Assembly: GCF_016598575.1 (NCBI RefSeq)
Contig: NZ_CP066801.1
Location: 2,604,001 to 2,668,000 of the forward strand
DNA: 64,000 bases
From: Streptomyces sp. HSG2
GTDB lineage: Bacteria > Actinomycetota > Actinomycetes > Streptomycetales > Streptomycetaceae
Reading direction: 5' to 3'
The notes under the pieces are model-generated. The model saw only the letters and a list, made by a program, of their open reading frames with translations. It was not told the origin of the DNA and searched no databases. Positions 19,097 through 28,538 of the stretch are shown here, one piece after another (position 1 is the first letter of the stretch; every line of letters begins with the position of its first letter). Both the position numbers and the translations under genes were made by a program.

Positions 19097-19132
19097 CAGA
19101 GCCGCCGGCCCCCCCGTCGTCCGGCGGCTCTG
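19097..19132 (+). terminator. Terminator after the hisC-like gene
   Basis: CAGAGCCGCCGG (19097-19108) and its exact complement CCGGCGGCTCTG (19121-19132) around a 12-base loop; 12-bp perfect stem. Confidence 0.82.
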
Positions 19133-19324
19133 CCGTCGTCCGGCGTGTGGAGCCGGATTCCCCGGGCCGCTCCTCCGCCCGCAGTGCGGACCCCTCCCCC
19201 CGGCGCCGTCCGCCCTCGGCGCCCCGGGTCCGCGGCCGGTCGAGAGACCGCGACGCGCGTGGCCAGGGCCACATGGGACCCCCCTGACAAATGGCCGAAA
19301 GCAGTACGACATAATGCTTGTGAA

Positions 19325-19340
19325 TGTGAACGCGTTCACA
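19325..19340. promoter_or_regulatory. Rex operator (ROP) of the cytochrome bd operon
   Basis: TGTGAACGCGTTCACA fits exactly the Streptomyces Rex consensus TGTGAACNNNTTCACA. Rex senses the NADH/NAD+ ratio and represses cydABCD when NADH is low; cydA is a founding Rex target in S. coelicolor. Here the site is about 93 bases upstream of the cydA start. A further half-site, GCTTGTGAA at 19316-19324, directly abuts it and forms a second, wider inverted repeat with TTCACAAGC at 19335-19343. Confidence 0.93.
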
Positions 19341-19432
19341 AGCATGGTTGGTGGGCCCTCCTCACGAGGGTGGTGCGCGGACACGAGGCGCCGCCCTCGT
19401 GGGGCGGTGGCGAAGCGAGGGAGAACGACGAC

Positions 19433-20938
19433 GTGGACATGGCTTTGGCGCCGGAGACGCTGGCGCGTTGGCAGTTCGGGATCACCACCGTCTACCACTT
19501 CCTGTTCGTCCCGTTGACGATCTCGCTTGCCGCTCTCACGGCGGGGCTGCAGACGGCCTGGGTGCGGACAGGCAAGGAGAAGTACCTCCAGGCGACCAAG
19601 TTCTGGGGCAAGCTCTTCCTGATCAACATCGCCATGGGCGTGGTCACCGGGATCGTGCAGGAGTTCCAGTTCGGTATGAACTGGTCCGACTACTCCCGGT
19701 TCGTCGGAGACGTCTTCGGGGCGCCACTCGCCTTCGAGGCACTGATCGCCTTCTTCTTCGAATCGACCTTCATCGGGCTGTGGATCTTTGGATGGGACAA
19801 GCTGCCGAAGAAGATCCATCTGGCCTGCATCTGGATGGTCTCGATCGGCACGTTGCTGTCCGCCTACTTCATCCTGGCCGCGAACTCGTGGATGCAGCAC
19901 CCGGTCGGCTACCGGATCAACCCGGAGAAGGGGCGCGCCGAGCTGACCGACTTCTGGGCGGTCCTCACCCAGAACACCGCTGTCAACCAGGTCTTCCACA
20001 GTTTCTCGGCCGCGTTCCTCACCGGCGGTGCCTTCATGGTGGGCATCGCCGCCTTCCACCTTATGCGCGGGAGGCACATCCCGGTGATGCGGACGTCGCT
20101 CCGCCTCGGTCTGGTCACCCTGGCCGTCGGCGGCCTGCTCACGGCGGTCAGCGGAGACACCCTGGGCAAGGTCATGTACGAGCAGCAGCCGATGAAGATG
20201 GCCGCCGCCGAGGCCCTCTGGGAGGGGGAGGAACCGGCACCGTTCTCCGTCTTCGCCTACGGAGACGTCGACGAGGGGCACAACAAGGTCGCCTTGGAGA
20301 TCCCCGGCCTGCTGTCCTTCCTCGCTCACAGCGACTTCGAGTCCTACGTCCCGGGCATCAACGACACCAACGAGGCGCTGCGGGAGCAGTTCGGGCCCGG
20401 CGACTACAAGCCGATCGTCCCGGTCGCCTACTGGGGCTTTCGATGGATGATCGGTTTCGGTATGGCGTCCCTCTCGCTGGGCCTGCTCGGGTTGTGGCTC
20501 ACCCGCCGGAGGTTCCTCCTGCCAGGACGCTGGCGGACGGGGGAGGAGGAGGTGCCCCACCTCGTCCTGTTCGGGAAGCCGCTCGGCCGCTCGACCACCC
20601 GTCTCTACTGGCTGGCCGCGCTCTGGACCATGGGCTTCCCGCTCGTCGCCAACTCCTGGGGCTGGATCTTCACCGAGATGGGGCGTCAGCCGTGGGTCGT
20701 CTACGGCTTGTTCCGGACCGAGGACGCCGTGTCGCCGGGTGTCTCCCAGACCGAAGTCCTCATCTCCATGGTCGTCTTCACCCTTCTGTACGCGGTGTTG
20801 GCCGTCATCGAGGTGAGACTGCTCGCCAAGTACGTGAAGGACGGACCCCCCGAGTTGACCGAGGCCGACCTGAACCCCCCCACCCGGATCGGCGGCGACC
20901 CCCGGGACGCCGACAAGCCCATGGCGTTCTCGTACTAG
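19433..20938 (+). CDS. cydA: Cytochrome bd ubiquinol/menaquinol oxidase subunit I
   Basis: Membrane-embedded catalytic subunit of cytochrome bd oxidase, which oxidises quinol and reduces oxygen to water at low oxygen tension. 501 residues, about nine transmembrane helices. The haem b595 ligand His is at residue 22 (TTVYHFLFVPLT). Other conserved stretches are FGTNWS-like FGMNWSDYSRFVGDVFGAPLAFEAL, FFFESTFIGLW, the GDTLGK loop and GRQPWVVYGLFRTEDAVSP. I start at GTG 19433, nine bases after AGGGAG; the internal ATG six bases on is too far. First gene of cydA-cydB-cydDC, controlled by the Rex operator upstream. Confidence 0.97.
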   Translation: MDMALAPETLARWQFGITTVYHFLFVPLTISLAALTAGLQTAWVRTGKEKYLQATKFWGKLFLINIAMGVVTGIVQEFQFGMNWSDYSRFVGDVFGAPLAFEALIAFFFESTFIGLWIFGWDKLPKKIHLACIWMVSIGTLLSAYFILAANSWMQHPVGYRINPEKGRAELTDFWAVLTQNTAVNQVFHSFSAAFLTGGAFMVGIAAFHLMRGRHIPVMRTSLRLGLVTLAVGGLLTAVSGDTLGKVMYEQQPMKMAAAEALWEGEEPAPFSVFAYGDVDEGHNKVALEIPGLLSFLAHSDFESYVPGINDTNEALREQFGPGDYKPIVPVAYWGFRWMIGFGMASLSLGLLGLWLTRRRFLLPGRWRTGEEEVPHLVLFGKPLGRSTTRLYWLAALWTMGFPLVANSWGWIFTEMGRQPWVVYGLFRTEDAVSPGVSQTEVLISMVVFTLLYAVLAVIEVRLLAKYVKDGPPELTEADLNPPTRIGGDPRDADKPMAFSY

Positions 20939-20957
20939 GTCGAGGGAGCTGACCGAC

Positions 20958-21962
20958 ATGGAACTGCATGACGTCTGGTTCGTCCTGATAGCCGTCCTGT
21001 GGACCGGCTACTTCTTCCTGGAGGGCTTCGACTTCGGCGTGGGCGTGCTCACCCGACTGCTGGCGAGGGACCGGCCCGAGAAGCGGGTACTGATCAACAC
21101 CATCGGGCCGGTCTGGGACGGGAACGAGGTATGGCTGCTCACCGCTGGCGGGGCGACCTTCGCGGCGTTCCCGGAGTGGTACGCCACCCTCTTCTCCGGG
21201 TTCTACCTGCCGTTGCTGGCCATCCTCGTCTGCCTCATCGTCCGCGGCGTGGCCTTCGAGTACCGGGTCAAGCGGGCGGGGGAACGGTGGCAGCGGAACT
21301 GGGAGACCGCGATCTTCTGGACCTCCCTGATACCGGCGTTCCTCTGGGGTGTGGCCTTCGGCAACATCGTCCGAGGTGTCCCCATCGATCGTGACCTGGA
21401 GTACGTGGGTGGTGTCGTCGACCTGCTCAACCCCTACGCCTTGTTGGGCGGGCTGGTGACCCTCAGCCTGTTCACCTTCCACGGAGCCGTGTTCACGGGG
21501 CTCAAGACGGTCGGAGAGATCCGGCTCCGCGCCCGGGCTCTGGCCGCCCGTGTGGGCGTGCTCACAGCGATCCTGGCCTCGGTCTTCCTGGGGTGGACCC
21601 AGTCGGGGGGCGGGGACCGGTGGAGCCTGCTCGCACTGATGGTGGCGGTCGTCGCCCTCGTCGGCTCCCTGGCCGCGAACCGAGCCGCTCGCGAGGGATG
21701 GGCCTTCGCCCTCTCCGGGGTCACCATCGTGGCGACCGTCGCCATGCTCTTCCTGACGCTCTTTCCCGCCGTCATGCCGTCCACGCTGGACGCCGGATGG
21801 AGCCTCACCGTGACCAACGCCTCGTCCAGCCCGTACACGCTGCGCATCATGACCTGGTTGGCGGTGATCGCCACGCCCCTCGTTCTGCTCTACCAGGGCT
21901 GGACGTACTGGGTGTTCCGGAAGCGGATCGGCACCCATCACCTCGCCGATGCCGGGCACTGA
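20958..21962 (+). CDS. cydB: Cytochrome bd oxidase subunit II
   Basis: Second integral subunit of cytochrome bd oxidase, 334 residues with about eight transmembrane helices. Family hallmarks: VWFVLIAVLWTGYFFLEGFDFGVG at the N-terminus, GPVWDGNEVWLLTAGGA and RGVAFEYR. The ATG has GAGGGAG upstream and lies 19 bases after the cydA stop, so the two are cotranscribed under Rex control. Length and topology are normal. Confidence 0.97.
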   Translation: MELHDVWFVLIAVLWTGYFFLEGFDFGVGVLTRLLARDRPEKRVLINTIGPVWDGNEVWLLTAGGATFAAFPEWYATLFSGFYLPLLAILVCLIVRGVAFEYRVKRAGERWQRNWETAIFWTSLIPAFLWGVAFGNIVRGVPIDRDLEYVGGVVDLLNPYALLGGLVTLSLFTFHGAVFTGLKTVGEIRLRARALAARVGVLTAILASVFLGWTQSGGGDRWSLLALMVAVVALVGSLAANRAAREGWAFALSGVTIVATVAMLFLTLFPAVMPSTLDAGWSLTVTNASSSPYTLRIMTWLAVIATPLVLLYQGWTYWVFRKRIGTHHLADAGH

Positions 21963-21998
21963 GAAGGGTGCGACACGATGACGCGTCCCAGGTGCGCC

Positions 21999-22012
21999 GT
22001 TCCACGTGAAAC
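21999..22012. other. parS-like site GTTCCACGTGAAAC (copy 1, cydB-cydDC gap)
   Basis: One mismatch (fourth base C for T) from the parS consensus GTTTCACGTGAAAC. It lies in the 77-base gap after cydB and 34 bases before an identical second copy. Confidence 0.6.
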
Positions 22013-22032
22013 AACGAGCCCGAAGGGGACGT

Positions 22033-22046
22033 GTTCCACGTGAAAC
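22033..22046. other. parS-like site GTTCCACGTGAAAC (copy 2, at the cydDC start)
   Basis: Identical to copy 1. It spans the GTG start of cydDC, so a bound ParB would sit on the translation start region of this gene. Two identical 14-mers 34 bases apart are very unlikely by chance. Confidence 0.6.
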
Positions 22047-25000
22047 CGGTCGATCCTCGGTTGTGGCGATACGCCCGAGCCACGCGTGGCTTCCTCCTGG
22101 CCTTGGTGGTGCTGGGGGGCGTCGGCGCCGGCCTGCTCGTCGGCCAGGCCATGCTCGTCGCCGACATCGTCGTGGGCGCCTTCCAACACGGGCGATCGGT
22201 CGCCGAGCTACGGACGCCGCTTCTGTTGTCGGTGGCCGTCGCCTGTGGCCGGGCGGTCGTGGGTCGACTGACGGAGAGCGCCGCGCATCGGGCCGCGGCG
22301 GCCGTCAAGTCGGAACTCCGGATCCGCCTCCTGGACCGGGCCGCCGCCCTCGGCCCGGGATGGCTCAGCGGGCAGCGCACGGGGTCGCTGGTCACTCTGG
22401 CGACTCGGGGTGTGGACGCCCTCGACGAGTACTTCTCCCGCTATCTGCCCCAGTTGGGCCTCGCTGTGGTGGTCCCCACCGCCGTACTGGCCCGCATCGT
22501 CACGGAGGACTGGGTCTCGGCCGCCATCATCGTCGGCACCCTGCCGCTCATCCCCGTGTTCATGGTCCTCATCGGCTGGGCGACGCAGTCCCGCATGGAC
22601 CGGCAGTGGCGTCTGCTGTCCCGACTGTCCGGCCACTTCCTGGACGTGGTGGTCGGGCTGCCCACGCTGAAGGTGTTCGGGCGAGCCCGTGCCCAGGCCG
22701 AGTCGATCAAGCGGATCACCGATGAGTACCGTCGAGCGACCATGCGGACCCTTCGGGTCGCCTTCCTCTCCTCGTTCGCCTTGGAGTTGCTCGCCACACT
22801 GTCGGTCGCCCTGGTCGCCGTCACGATCGGCATGCGGCTCGTCCACGGTGAGATGACGTTGTACCACGGTCTCCTCGTGCTCCTGCTCGCACCGGAGGCC
22901 TACCTGCCACTTCGCCAGGTCGGGGCGCGATACCACGCGGCGGCGGAGGGGCTGGCGGCGGCCGAGGACGTCTTCCGGATCCTGGAGACCCCGGCACCGC
23001 GCCACGGACACGCCATCGTGCCTCGCTCGGGGGCGATCGACTTCGACGGGGTGACGGTCCGACGTCCGGGGCGGAGCGGCGACGTGGTGACGGACGTGAC
23101 CTTCACCGTGCGGCCCGGCGAGACCGTCGCGTTGGTCGGGCCCAGCGGAGCGGGCAAGTCGACACTGGTCGATGTGGTGCTCGGCTTCGTGAAGCCGGCG
23201 GCCGGGCACGTACGCGTCGGGGGTGTCGATCTCGCCGAGGCGGACCCGGCGCTTTGGCGCGCGCGGGTCGCCTGGGTGCCCCAGCGCCCCCACGTGTTCG
23301 CCGGAACGGTCGCCGACAACGTGCGGTTGGCCCGCCCCGACGCCGACGACGCCGCGGTGCGGCGGGCGCTGCGGCACGCCGGGGCACTCGCCTTCGTGGA
23401 CGCTCTGCCGGAGGCGGAGCGGACCGTCCTCGGTGAGGACGGCACCGGACTGTCCGCGGGGCAACGGCAGCGGTTGGCCCTGGCGCGGGCGTTCCTGGCG
23501 GATCGGCCGATCCTCCTCATGGACGAACCGACGGCGGCCCTGGACGGGACTACGGAGGCCGATGTCGTGGAGGCGGTGCGGCGGCTATCCGTCGATCGGA
23601 CCGTTCTTCTCGTCACGCACCGTCCCGCGCTGCTGCGGGTGGCGGACCGCGTCGTGCGGTTGCCGGGCGACGAGGAGCCCTCCACCGCGCCGGTGGCTTC
23701 CCCTGGCTCCCCCGCCGCGGCGCCGTCTCCCTCGCCGTCCGTCGCCGGCGGGGAGCCGGCCGGGCCGGAAGACGGTGGCGGACTCGCCGTCCTCGCACCG
23801 GGGCGCAGTCGCGGGGGGCGCGCACTCGTCCGTGTCCGGGCGGCTGCCCCGGCCAGGCGGGGACGGCTCGGGCTCGCCTTGCTGCTCGGCTCGCTCGCCC
23901 TCGGGTCGGCCGTCGGGCTGATGGCCACCTCGGGTTGGCTGATCTCCCGAGCCGCGCAGCAACCCCCGGTCCTCTATCTGATGCTGGCCGTGACCGCCAC
24001 CCGGGCCTTCGGCATCGGCCGCGCGGTCTTCCGGTACGCGGAACGTCTCGTATCCCACGACGCCGTCCTGCGCATGCTGGCCGACACCAGGGTCGCCGTC
24101 TACCGCCGGCTCGAACGACTGGCCCCCGCTGGGTTGCGGGATCGCAGGCGGGGCGATCTGCTGGTCCGTCTCGTCGCCGACGTGGACGCCTTGCAGGACC
24201 ACTGGCTGCGCTGGTGGCTGCCCGCCGGCTCCGCGGTCGTGGTCTCCGGGGCGGCCGTGGCCTTCACGGCCTGGATGCTTCCCGAGGCGGGCGCGGTACT
24301 GGCGGCGGGCTTGCTCGCGGCCGGGGTGGGGGTGCCTGCGGTCACCGCGTCGGTGGCCCGGCGGGCCGATCGTCGGCTTGCCCCCGCCCGCGCGGCGCTC
24401 GCGGTACGGGTGACCGAGTTGTTCGGCGGCATCGCGGAGCTGACCGTCGCCGGTGCGCTCCGGGGGAGGGCGGGCGCGGTCCGACGGGCCGACGCCGAGC
24501 TCACCCGGATCGCGTCCCGCGAGGCGAGGGCCGTCGCCATCGGGGACGGGCTGACCGCCCTGGTCTCGGGGCTCACGCTCACCGCCGGTGCCTTCGTCGT
24601 CGTCCGTGCGGTGGCCGACGGTCGGTTCGACGGTCTGCTCGCGGCGGTGACCGTGCTGACCTGCGTCGCCGCCTTCGAAGGGGTACTGGGGATGCCGCTC
24701 GCGGTGCAACACCGGCAACGGGTGCGGCGCAGCGCCGAGCGGGTGTCTCAGGTCCTGGACGCGCCGGATCCCGTCGTGGAGCCGGAGTCGCCCCGCCCAG
24801 CCCCGGACACGCCGTTCCCGCTCGTTCTCCGCGGCCTGCGCGCTCGCCACCCCGGGCAGCACCGGCCGGCGCTGGACGGGGTGGACCTGACTCTGGCCGA
24901 GGGGCGGCGTTTGGCCGTGGTGGGGCCGTCGGGCTCGGGCAAGACCACCCTGGCAGGGGTCCTCCTGCGGTTCCTCGAAGCGGAGGAGGGCTCGTACACC

Positions 25001-25555
25001 CTGGGCGGGGTGGAGGCGCGTGATCTGGAGAGCGACGACGTGCGGCGACACGTGGGGCTGTGCGCGCAGGACGCGCACCTCTTCGACAGCTCTCTCCGGG
25101 AGAACCTCCTCCTGGCCAGGAAGAACGCCACCGACGCGGATCTTTGGCGCGTGCTGGACCGCGCGAGGCTGCTGGAGTGGGTCGAACGCCTCCCCGAGGG
25201 CTTGGACACCCTGGTCGGCGAGCACGGTGCGTGCCTCTCCGGTGGTCAGCGTCAGCGGCTTGCCCTGGCCAGGGCACTGCTGGCCGACTTCCCCGTGCTG
25301 GTCCTGGACGAACCCGCGGAGCACCTGGATCTGCGGACCGCCGACGCGCTCACGCGTGAGCTCCTCGCCGCCACCGAGGGCCGGACCACGGTACTGATCA
25401 CGCACCGCCTGGCGGGTCTCGAAGCCGTGGACGAGGTGATGGTGTTGGAAGACGGGCGCGTCGCTCAGCGGGGCCCCTTCGCCGAGCTGGCCGACACCGA
25501 CGGGCCGCTCCGAGCGATGATCGCCCGGGAAGTGGAGGCCGAGGCGGTCCACTAG
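22040..25555 (+). CDS. cydDC: Fused CydD-CydC ABC exporter for cytochrome bd assembly
   Basis: One polypeptide of about 1,171 residues carrying two ABC half-transporters in series (CydD-like then CydC-like), each with a six-helix membrane domain and an ATPase. The first ATPase has Walker A GPSGAGKST, signature LSAGQRQRLALAR and Walker B ILLMDEPTAALD. The second has GPSGSGKTT, LSGGQRQRLALAR and VLVLDEPAEHLD. CydDC exports thiols (glutathione or cysteine in E. coli; in mycothiol-using bacteria the substrate is unsettled) and possibly affects haem, and is needed for bd oxidase maturation. A Pro/Ala-rich linker joins the halves. I start at GTG 22040 (VKPVDPRLW), 11 bases from AAGGGG; a GTG at 22031 is two bases from it and less likely. 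Confidence 0.95.
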   Translation: MKPVDPRLWRYARATRGFLLALVVLGGVGAGLLVGQAMLVADIVVGAFQHGRSVAELRTPLLLSVAVACGRAVVGRLTESAAHRAAAAVKSELRIRLLDRAAALGPGWLSGQRTGSLVTLATRGVDALDEYFSRYLPQLGLAVVVPTAVLARIVTEDWVSAAIIVGTLPLIPVFMVLIGWATQSRMDRQWRLLSRLSGHFLDVVVGLPTLKVFGRARAQAESIKRITDEYRRATMRTLRVAFLSSFALELLATLSVALVAVTIGMRLVHGEMTLYHGLLVLLLAPEAYLPLRQVGARYHAAAEGLAAAEDVFRILETPAPRHGHAIVPRSGAIDFDGVTVRRPGRSGDVVTDVTFTVRPGETVALVGPSGAGKSTLVDVVLGFVKPAAGHVRVGGVDLAEADPALWRARVAWVPQRPHVFAGTVADNVRLARPDADDAAVRRALRHAGALAFVDALPEAERTVLGEDGTGLSAGQRQRLALARAFLADRPILLMDEPTAALDGTTEADVVEAVRRLSVDRTVLLVTHRPALLRVADRVVRLPGDEEPSTAPVASPGSPAAAPSPSPSVAGGEPAGPEDGGGLAVLAPGRSRGGRALVRVRAAAPARRGRLGLALLLGSLALGSAVGLMATSGWLISRAAQQPPVLYLMLAVTATRAFGIGRAVFRYAERLVSHDAVLRMLADTRVAVYRRLERLAPAGLRDRRRGDLLVRLVADVDALQDHWLRWWLPAGSAVVVSGAAVAFTAWMLPEAGAVLAAGLLAAGVGVPAVTASVARRADRRLAPARAALAVRVTELFGGIAELTVAGALRGRAGAVRRADAELTRIASREARAVAIGDGLTALVSGLTLTAGAFVVVRAVADGRFDGLLAAVTVLTCVAAFEGVLGMPLAVQHRQRVRRSAERVSQVLDAPDPVVEPESPRPAPDTPFPLVLRGLRARHPGQHRPALDGVDLTLAEGRRLAVVGPSGSGKTTLAGVLLRFLEAEEGSYTLGGVEARDLESDDVRRHVGLCAQDAHLFDSSLRENLLLARKNATDADLWRVLDRARLLEWVERLPEGLDTLVGEHGACLSGGQRQRLALARALLADFPVLVLDEPAEHLDLRTADALTRELLAATEGRTTVLITHRLAGLEAVDEVMVLEDGRVAQRGPFAELADTDGPLRAMIAREVEAEAVH

Positions 25556-25597
25556 ATCGGACTTTACCGGGCAGATCACCCTGATTAGTCTCGGAGT

Positions 25598-27277
25598 ATG
25601 GCATCCTCGCCCCCCGGCTCTCGGCGGCCCGAGGAAGAGGAAGGGGTCTCGTCCGAGTTGCGCGAGCGGGTACCGAAGCTGCTGACGGCGATGCGCTCCG
25701 TCGGCAGCGGGCTGGAACTGCGCACCACGCTGGAGCGGATCTGCGAGACGGCGGCCACGCTGGCCGAGGCGCGGTACGCGGCCATCGGTGTGCTCACCGA
25801 GGACGGCGAGGGCCTGGAGGACTTCGTGCAGTACGGCGTCGACGCGGCGGGCGGCGGGCTTCCCGGCGGTCGCAAGGGCCTTCTGGGCGCGCTGCTCGAC
25901 GATCCGGGCCCGGTGCGACTCGCCGACCTCACCACCGACCCGACGGAAGGTGGCCTCCCCCCGGACCACGCCCCGATGCGGGGCTTCCTCGCAGTGCCCA
26001 TCCGGGTTCACGGCGAGGCCTTCGGCAACCTCTATCTCGCCGAGAAGCTCGGGGGTACCGGATTCGAGGCGAACGATCTCCACGTGGTCCGGGTGTTGGC
26101 CACCGAGGCGGGCATGGCCATCGGCAATGCCCGCCTCTACGAGGCCGCGCGGCAACACGAACGATGGATCGACGGAGCCCTCGCCGTCACCCGGGCGCTA
26201 CGGGGCGAGGGCGACCTCGTCGACGCCCTGCGCATCGTGGCCGAACAGGCGCGACGGCTGTCCGACTCGGACGCCGGAATCGTGGTGTTGTTCGTCGATG
26301 ATCGACTGGAAGTCGCCGCCGCCGACCCGCCGGAGGCGACCGGGGTTCTCGACACCGGTGTCGCCAGGGAATGCGAGACCTTCGTCCCGCTGCTCGACGG
26401 ACGCGCCGTCCATCTGGACGACCTCGCGACCGACGCGCTCGCCTGCGTCGACGTGGCGGCGAAGAGCCGCTTCGGGCCCACCGCGATGCTGCCGCTCTGT
26501 GTCGACGAACGGGTTCTCGGCGCTCTCGTCCTGCCCCGGGCCCGCGGCGGTCGGCCGTTCGCCCCGAGCGAGCGGGTGTCCGCCGCCCAGTTCGCGGAAC
26601 AGGCCGCCCTGGCCTTGGCACTGGCCGAGGCGGAACGCGACCGAGAGCGTCTCGCCGTCTACGCGGAGCGCCAGCGAGTCGCCCGTGACCTGCACGAACT
26701 GGTCATCGAGCAGTTGCTCGCCACCGGGACGATGCTGACGGACGCCCAACGCCGCACAGCGGTGCCGGAGGTTCGGGACGGGGTGCGGAGAGCGGTCGAG
26801 GAACTCGGTGTGACCATCGACGAGATCCGCTCGGCGGTCTTCGCGTTGCGGCAGCCCGCCGAGTGGTCGCCGGGACTCTCCGTCCGGGTGCTGCGGGAGA
26901 TCACCACCGCCGCCGTGGCTCTCGGGTTCACCCCGTCGTACCGCCGCCTCGGACCCGTGGACGACGCGATCGGCGACCTCACCGGACGCAATCTCATCGC
27001 CGCGCTCCGCGAGACGCTCTCCAACGCCTTCCGGCACTCGCGGGCCACCCGGATCGAGATCGTGCTCGATGCCACCGTCACGTTGCCCGGCGGAGTACCC
27101 GGCGTCCGGTTGACCGTCGCCGACGACGGGGTGGGCATCCCCGAGGACCGCCGCCGGCGAAGCGGACTGCGGAATCTCCAGAGGCGGGCCGAGAGCCTGG
27201 GCGGAGCCGAGCGCATCGAGCCTGGTCTCGGTCCGGGCGGTCGGGGCACGACGGTCGTGTGGGAGGCACCGTACTGA
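25598..27277 (+). CDS. GAF-domain sensor histidine kinase (DevS/DosS-like), orphan
   Basis: Two-component sensor kinase of 559 residues without transmembrane segments. Two GAF domains (about 40-180 and 195-345) precede a HisKA_3 dimerisation domain with the phosphoacceptor His366 in RVARDLHELVIEQLLATG, and an HATPase_c domain with N476 (ETLSNAFRHS), DDGVGIP at 509-515 and GLRNL at 523-527. The layout is that of DevS/DosS redox or gas sensors, though the haem-ligand His of those GAF domains is not identified here. The residue after the phospho-His is Glu (HE), where most relatives have Asp. No response regulator gene is adjacent, so its partner is elsewhere. It follows the cytochrome bd operon by 42 bases and may be cotranscribed, which would suit an oxygen or redox role. 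Confidence 0.92.
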   Translation: MASSPPGSRRPEEEEGVSSELRERVPKLLTAMRSVGSGLELRTTLERICETAATLAEARYAAIGVLTEDGEGLEDFVQYGVDAAGGGLPGGRKGLLGALLDDPGPVRLADLTTDPTEGGLPPDHAPMRGFLAVPIRVHGEAFGNLYLAEKLGGTGFEANDLHVVRVLATEAGMAIGNARLYEAARQHERWIDGALAVTRALRGEGDLVDALRIVAEQARRLSDSDAGIVVLFVDDRLEVAAADPPEATGVLDTGVARECETFVPLLDGRAVHLDDLATDALACVDVAAKSRFGPTAMLPLCVDERVLGALVLPRARGGRPFAPSERVSAAQFAEQAALALALAEAERDRERLAVYAERQRVARDLHELVIEQLLATGTMLTDAQRRTAVPEVRDGVRRAVEELGVTIDEIRSAVFALRQPAEWSPGLSVRVLREITTAAVALGFTPSYRRLGPVDDAIGDLTGRNLIAALRETLSNAFRHSRATRIEIVLDATVTLPGGVPGVRLTVADDGVGIPEDRRRRSGLRNLQRRAESLGGAERIEPGLGPGGRGTTVVWEAPY

Positions 27278-27294
27278 GCGCGGGAGACGCTCGC

Positions 27295-27327
27295 GGGCCC
27301 GCTGATCGCGTCCGCCGACGCGGGCCC
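27295..27327. terminator. Bidirectional terminator between histidine kinase and HAD genes
   Basis: GGGCCCGC (27295-27302) and GCGGGCCC (27320-27327) around a 17-base loop, in the short gap between convergent genes. Confidence 0.6.
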
Positions 27328-27402
27328 TCGAAGGGCTCCGACCCCGCGTGTCGTCCTGGGCCTCGCCTCGCCCGTCGCCCGAGGCCGAGCGCGGTTCCAC
27401 GC

Positions 27403-28269
27403 CTACGGCCGCAGCAGCCTCTCGATCACGATCGCGACACCGTCGTCGTTGTTGGCGTACGTCCGGCCCGAGGCCGCCGCCACGACGTCCGGGTGGGCGT
27501 TGCCCATCGCGTACGACCGGCCCGCCCAACTGAGCATCTCGACGTCGTTCGGCATGTCCCCGAAGGCGACGACGGCCTCGTGTGAGATGCCCCGCTCCGC
27601 ACAACACAGGGCGAGGGTACTGGCCTTGGAGACGCCCGGCCCGCTGATCTCGACCAGGGCGTTGGGGCTGGAGCGGGTCACACCGGCACGGCCGCCGATG
27701 GCGGCCCTGGCCACGCGGAGGAAGGTGTCGGGGTCCAGTCGGGGGTGGAAGGCGAGGATCTTCAGCACCGGTTCCCTCGGGGCGGGCCCGTTCCGCCCGA
27801 GCAGCTCCTCCGCGGGGGCCAGGACATCGGGGATCTCCAGGTGCAGTCGCGGATAGTCCGGTTCCTGGTTGAAGCCGTAGGTCTGCTCCACCGCGTAGAC
27901 CGTCCCGGGTGCCGCGTCGCGCAGGCGGCGCACGGCCTCCAGCGCGTTGTCCCGGGCCAGTTCGCGCACCGTGACGAAGCGGTGTGAACCGGCCTCACCG
28001 TGCAGGTCGACCACGGCGGCCCCGTTGCCGCAGATGGCGAGGCCGTGGCCGTGGACGTGCTCGCTCACCGTGTCCATCCACCGGGCCGGGCGACCGGTGA
28101 CGAAGAAGACCTCGACGCCCGCCTCTTCGGCGGCGGCCAAGGCGGCCACCGTGCGTGGCGACACCGTCTTGTCGTCGCGCAACAGGGTGCCGTCCAGATC
28201 GGTGGCGATCAGGCGGGGGCGGACGGTGTCCGCCCGTCCGCTGGGGAGTCGACGGGTCGCTGAGGTCAC
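27403..28269 (-). CDS. HAD-superfamily Cof-type phosphatase (first of two paralogues)
   Basis: Cytosolic HAD hydrolase of the Cof/IIB subgroup, which dephosphorylates sugar phosphates and related metabolites. Motif I is [10 protein letters not shown] with the nucleophile Asp, motif II is the VTGR stretch, motif III includes the Lys of GPGVSKAST, and motif IV is [11 protein letters not shown]. All catalytic residues appear present. The GTG at 28269 (VTSATRRLPS) is chosen with GGGGA upstream; another GTG 18 bases earlier is possible. A second, clearly related gene lies at 32,117-32,935. Substrate unknown. Confidence 0.87.
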   Translation of the reverse strand: MTSATRRLPSGRADTVRPRLIATDLDGTLLRDDKTVSPRTVAALAAAEEAGVEVFFVTGRPARWMDTVSEHVHGHGLAICGNGAAVVDLHGEAGSHRFVTVRELARDNALEAVRRLRDAAPGTVYAVEQTYGFNQEPDYPRLHLEIPDVLAPAEELLGRNGPAPREPVLKILAFHPRLDPDTFLRVARAAIGGRAGVTRSSPNALVEISGPGVSKASTLALCCAERGISHEAVVAFGDMPNDVEMLSWAGRSYAMGNAHPDVVAAASGRTYANNDDGVAIVIERLLRP

Positions 28270-28538
28270 GCGCTCATTGTTCCCCACGTGCTCGCACGCT
28301 TGTGCGCCCCACCGCGCACGCGTGCTGTGCGCGTCCGCCCCATGGCCGGTTCCCGACCCCCGCGGCGGAGGCGCCGGGCCTCGCTCTCCGCCGCCCGCCG
28401 GGGTGCCCTCCGCCCGCGCGCCCCAGGACGAACGAGGGGAGGGACGAGAAGGGCGTGATCCCGCGCCGCGAGCGGGCCGTACCGCTCGCCTGTGCGGGAG
28501 GCGGAAGGGGGAGGAGAGGCCCGCGTATCGTCGGGGTC

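Larger units (their letters stand above)
19039..19432. other. hisC-cydA intergenic region
   Basis: A 394-base gap with the hisC terminator (19097-19132) and the Rex operator of cydA (19325-19340). Between them is GC-rich sequence with no gene I can support; after the operator about 90 bases form the cydA leader. Confidence 0.75.
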
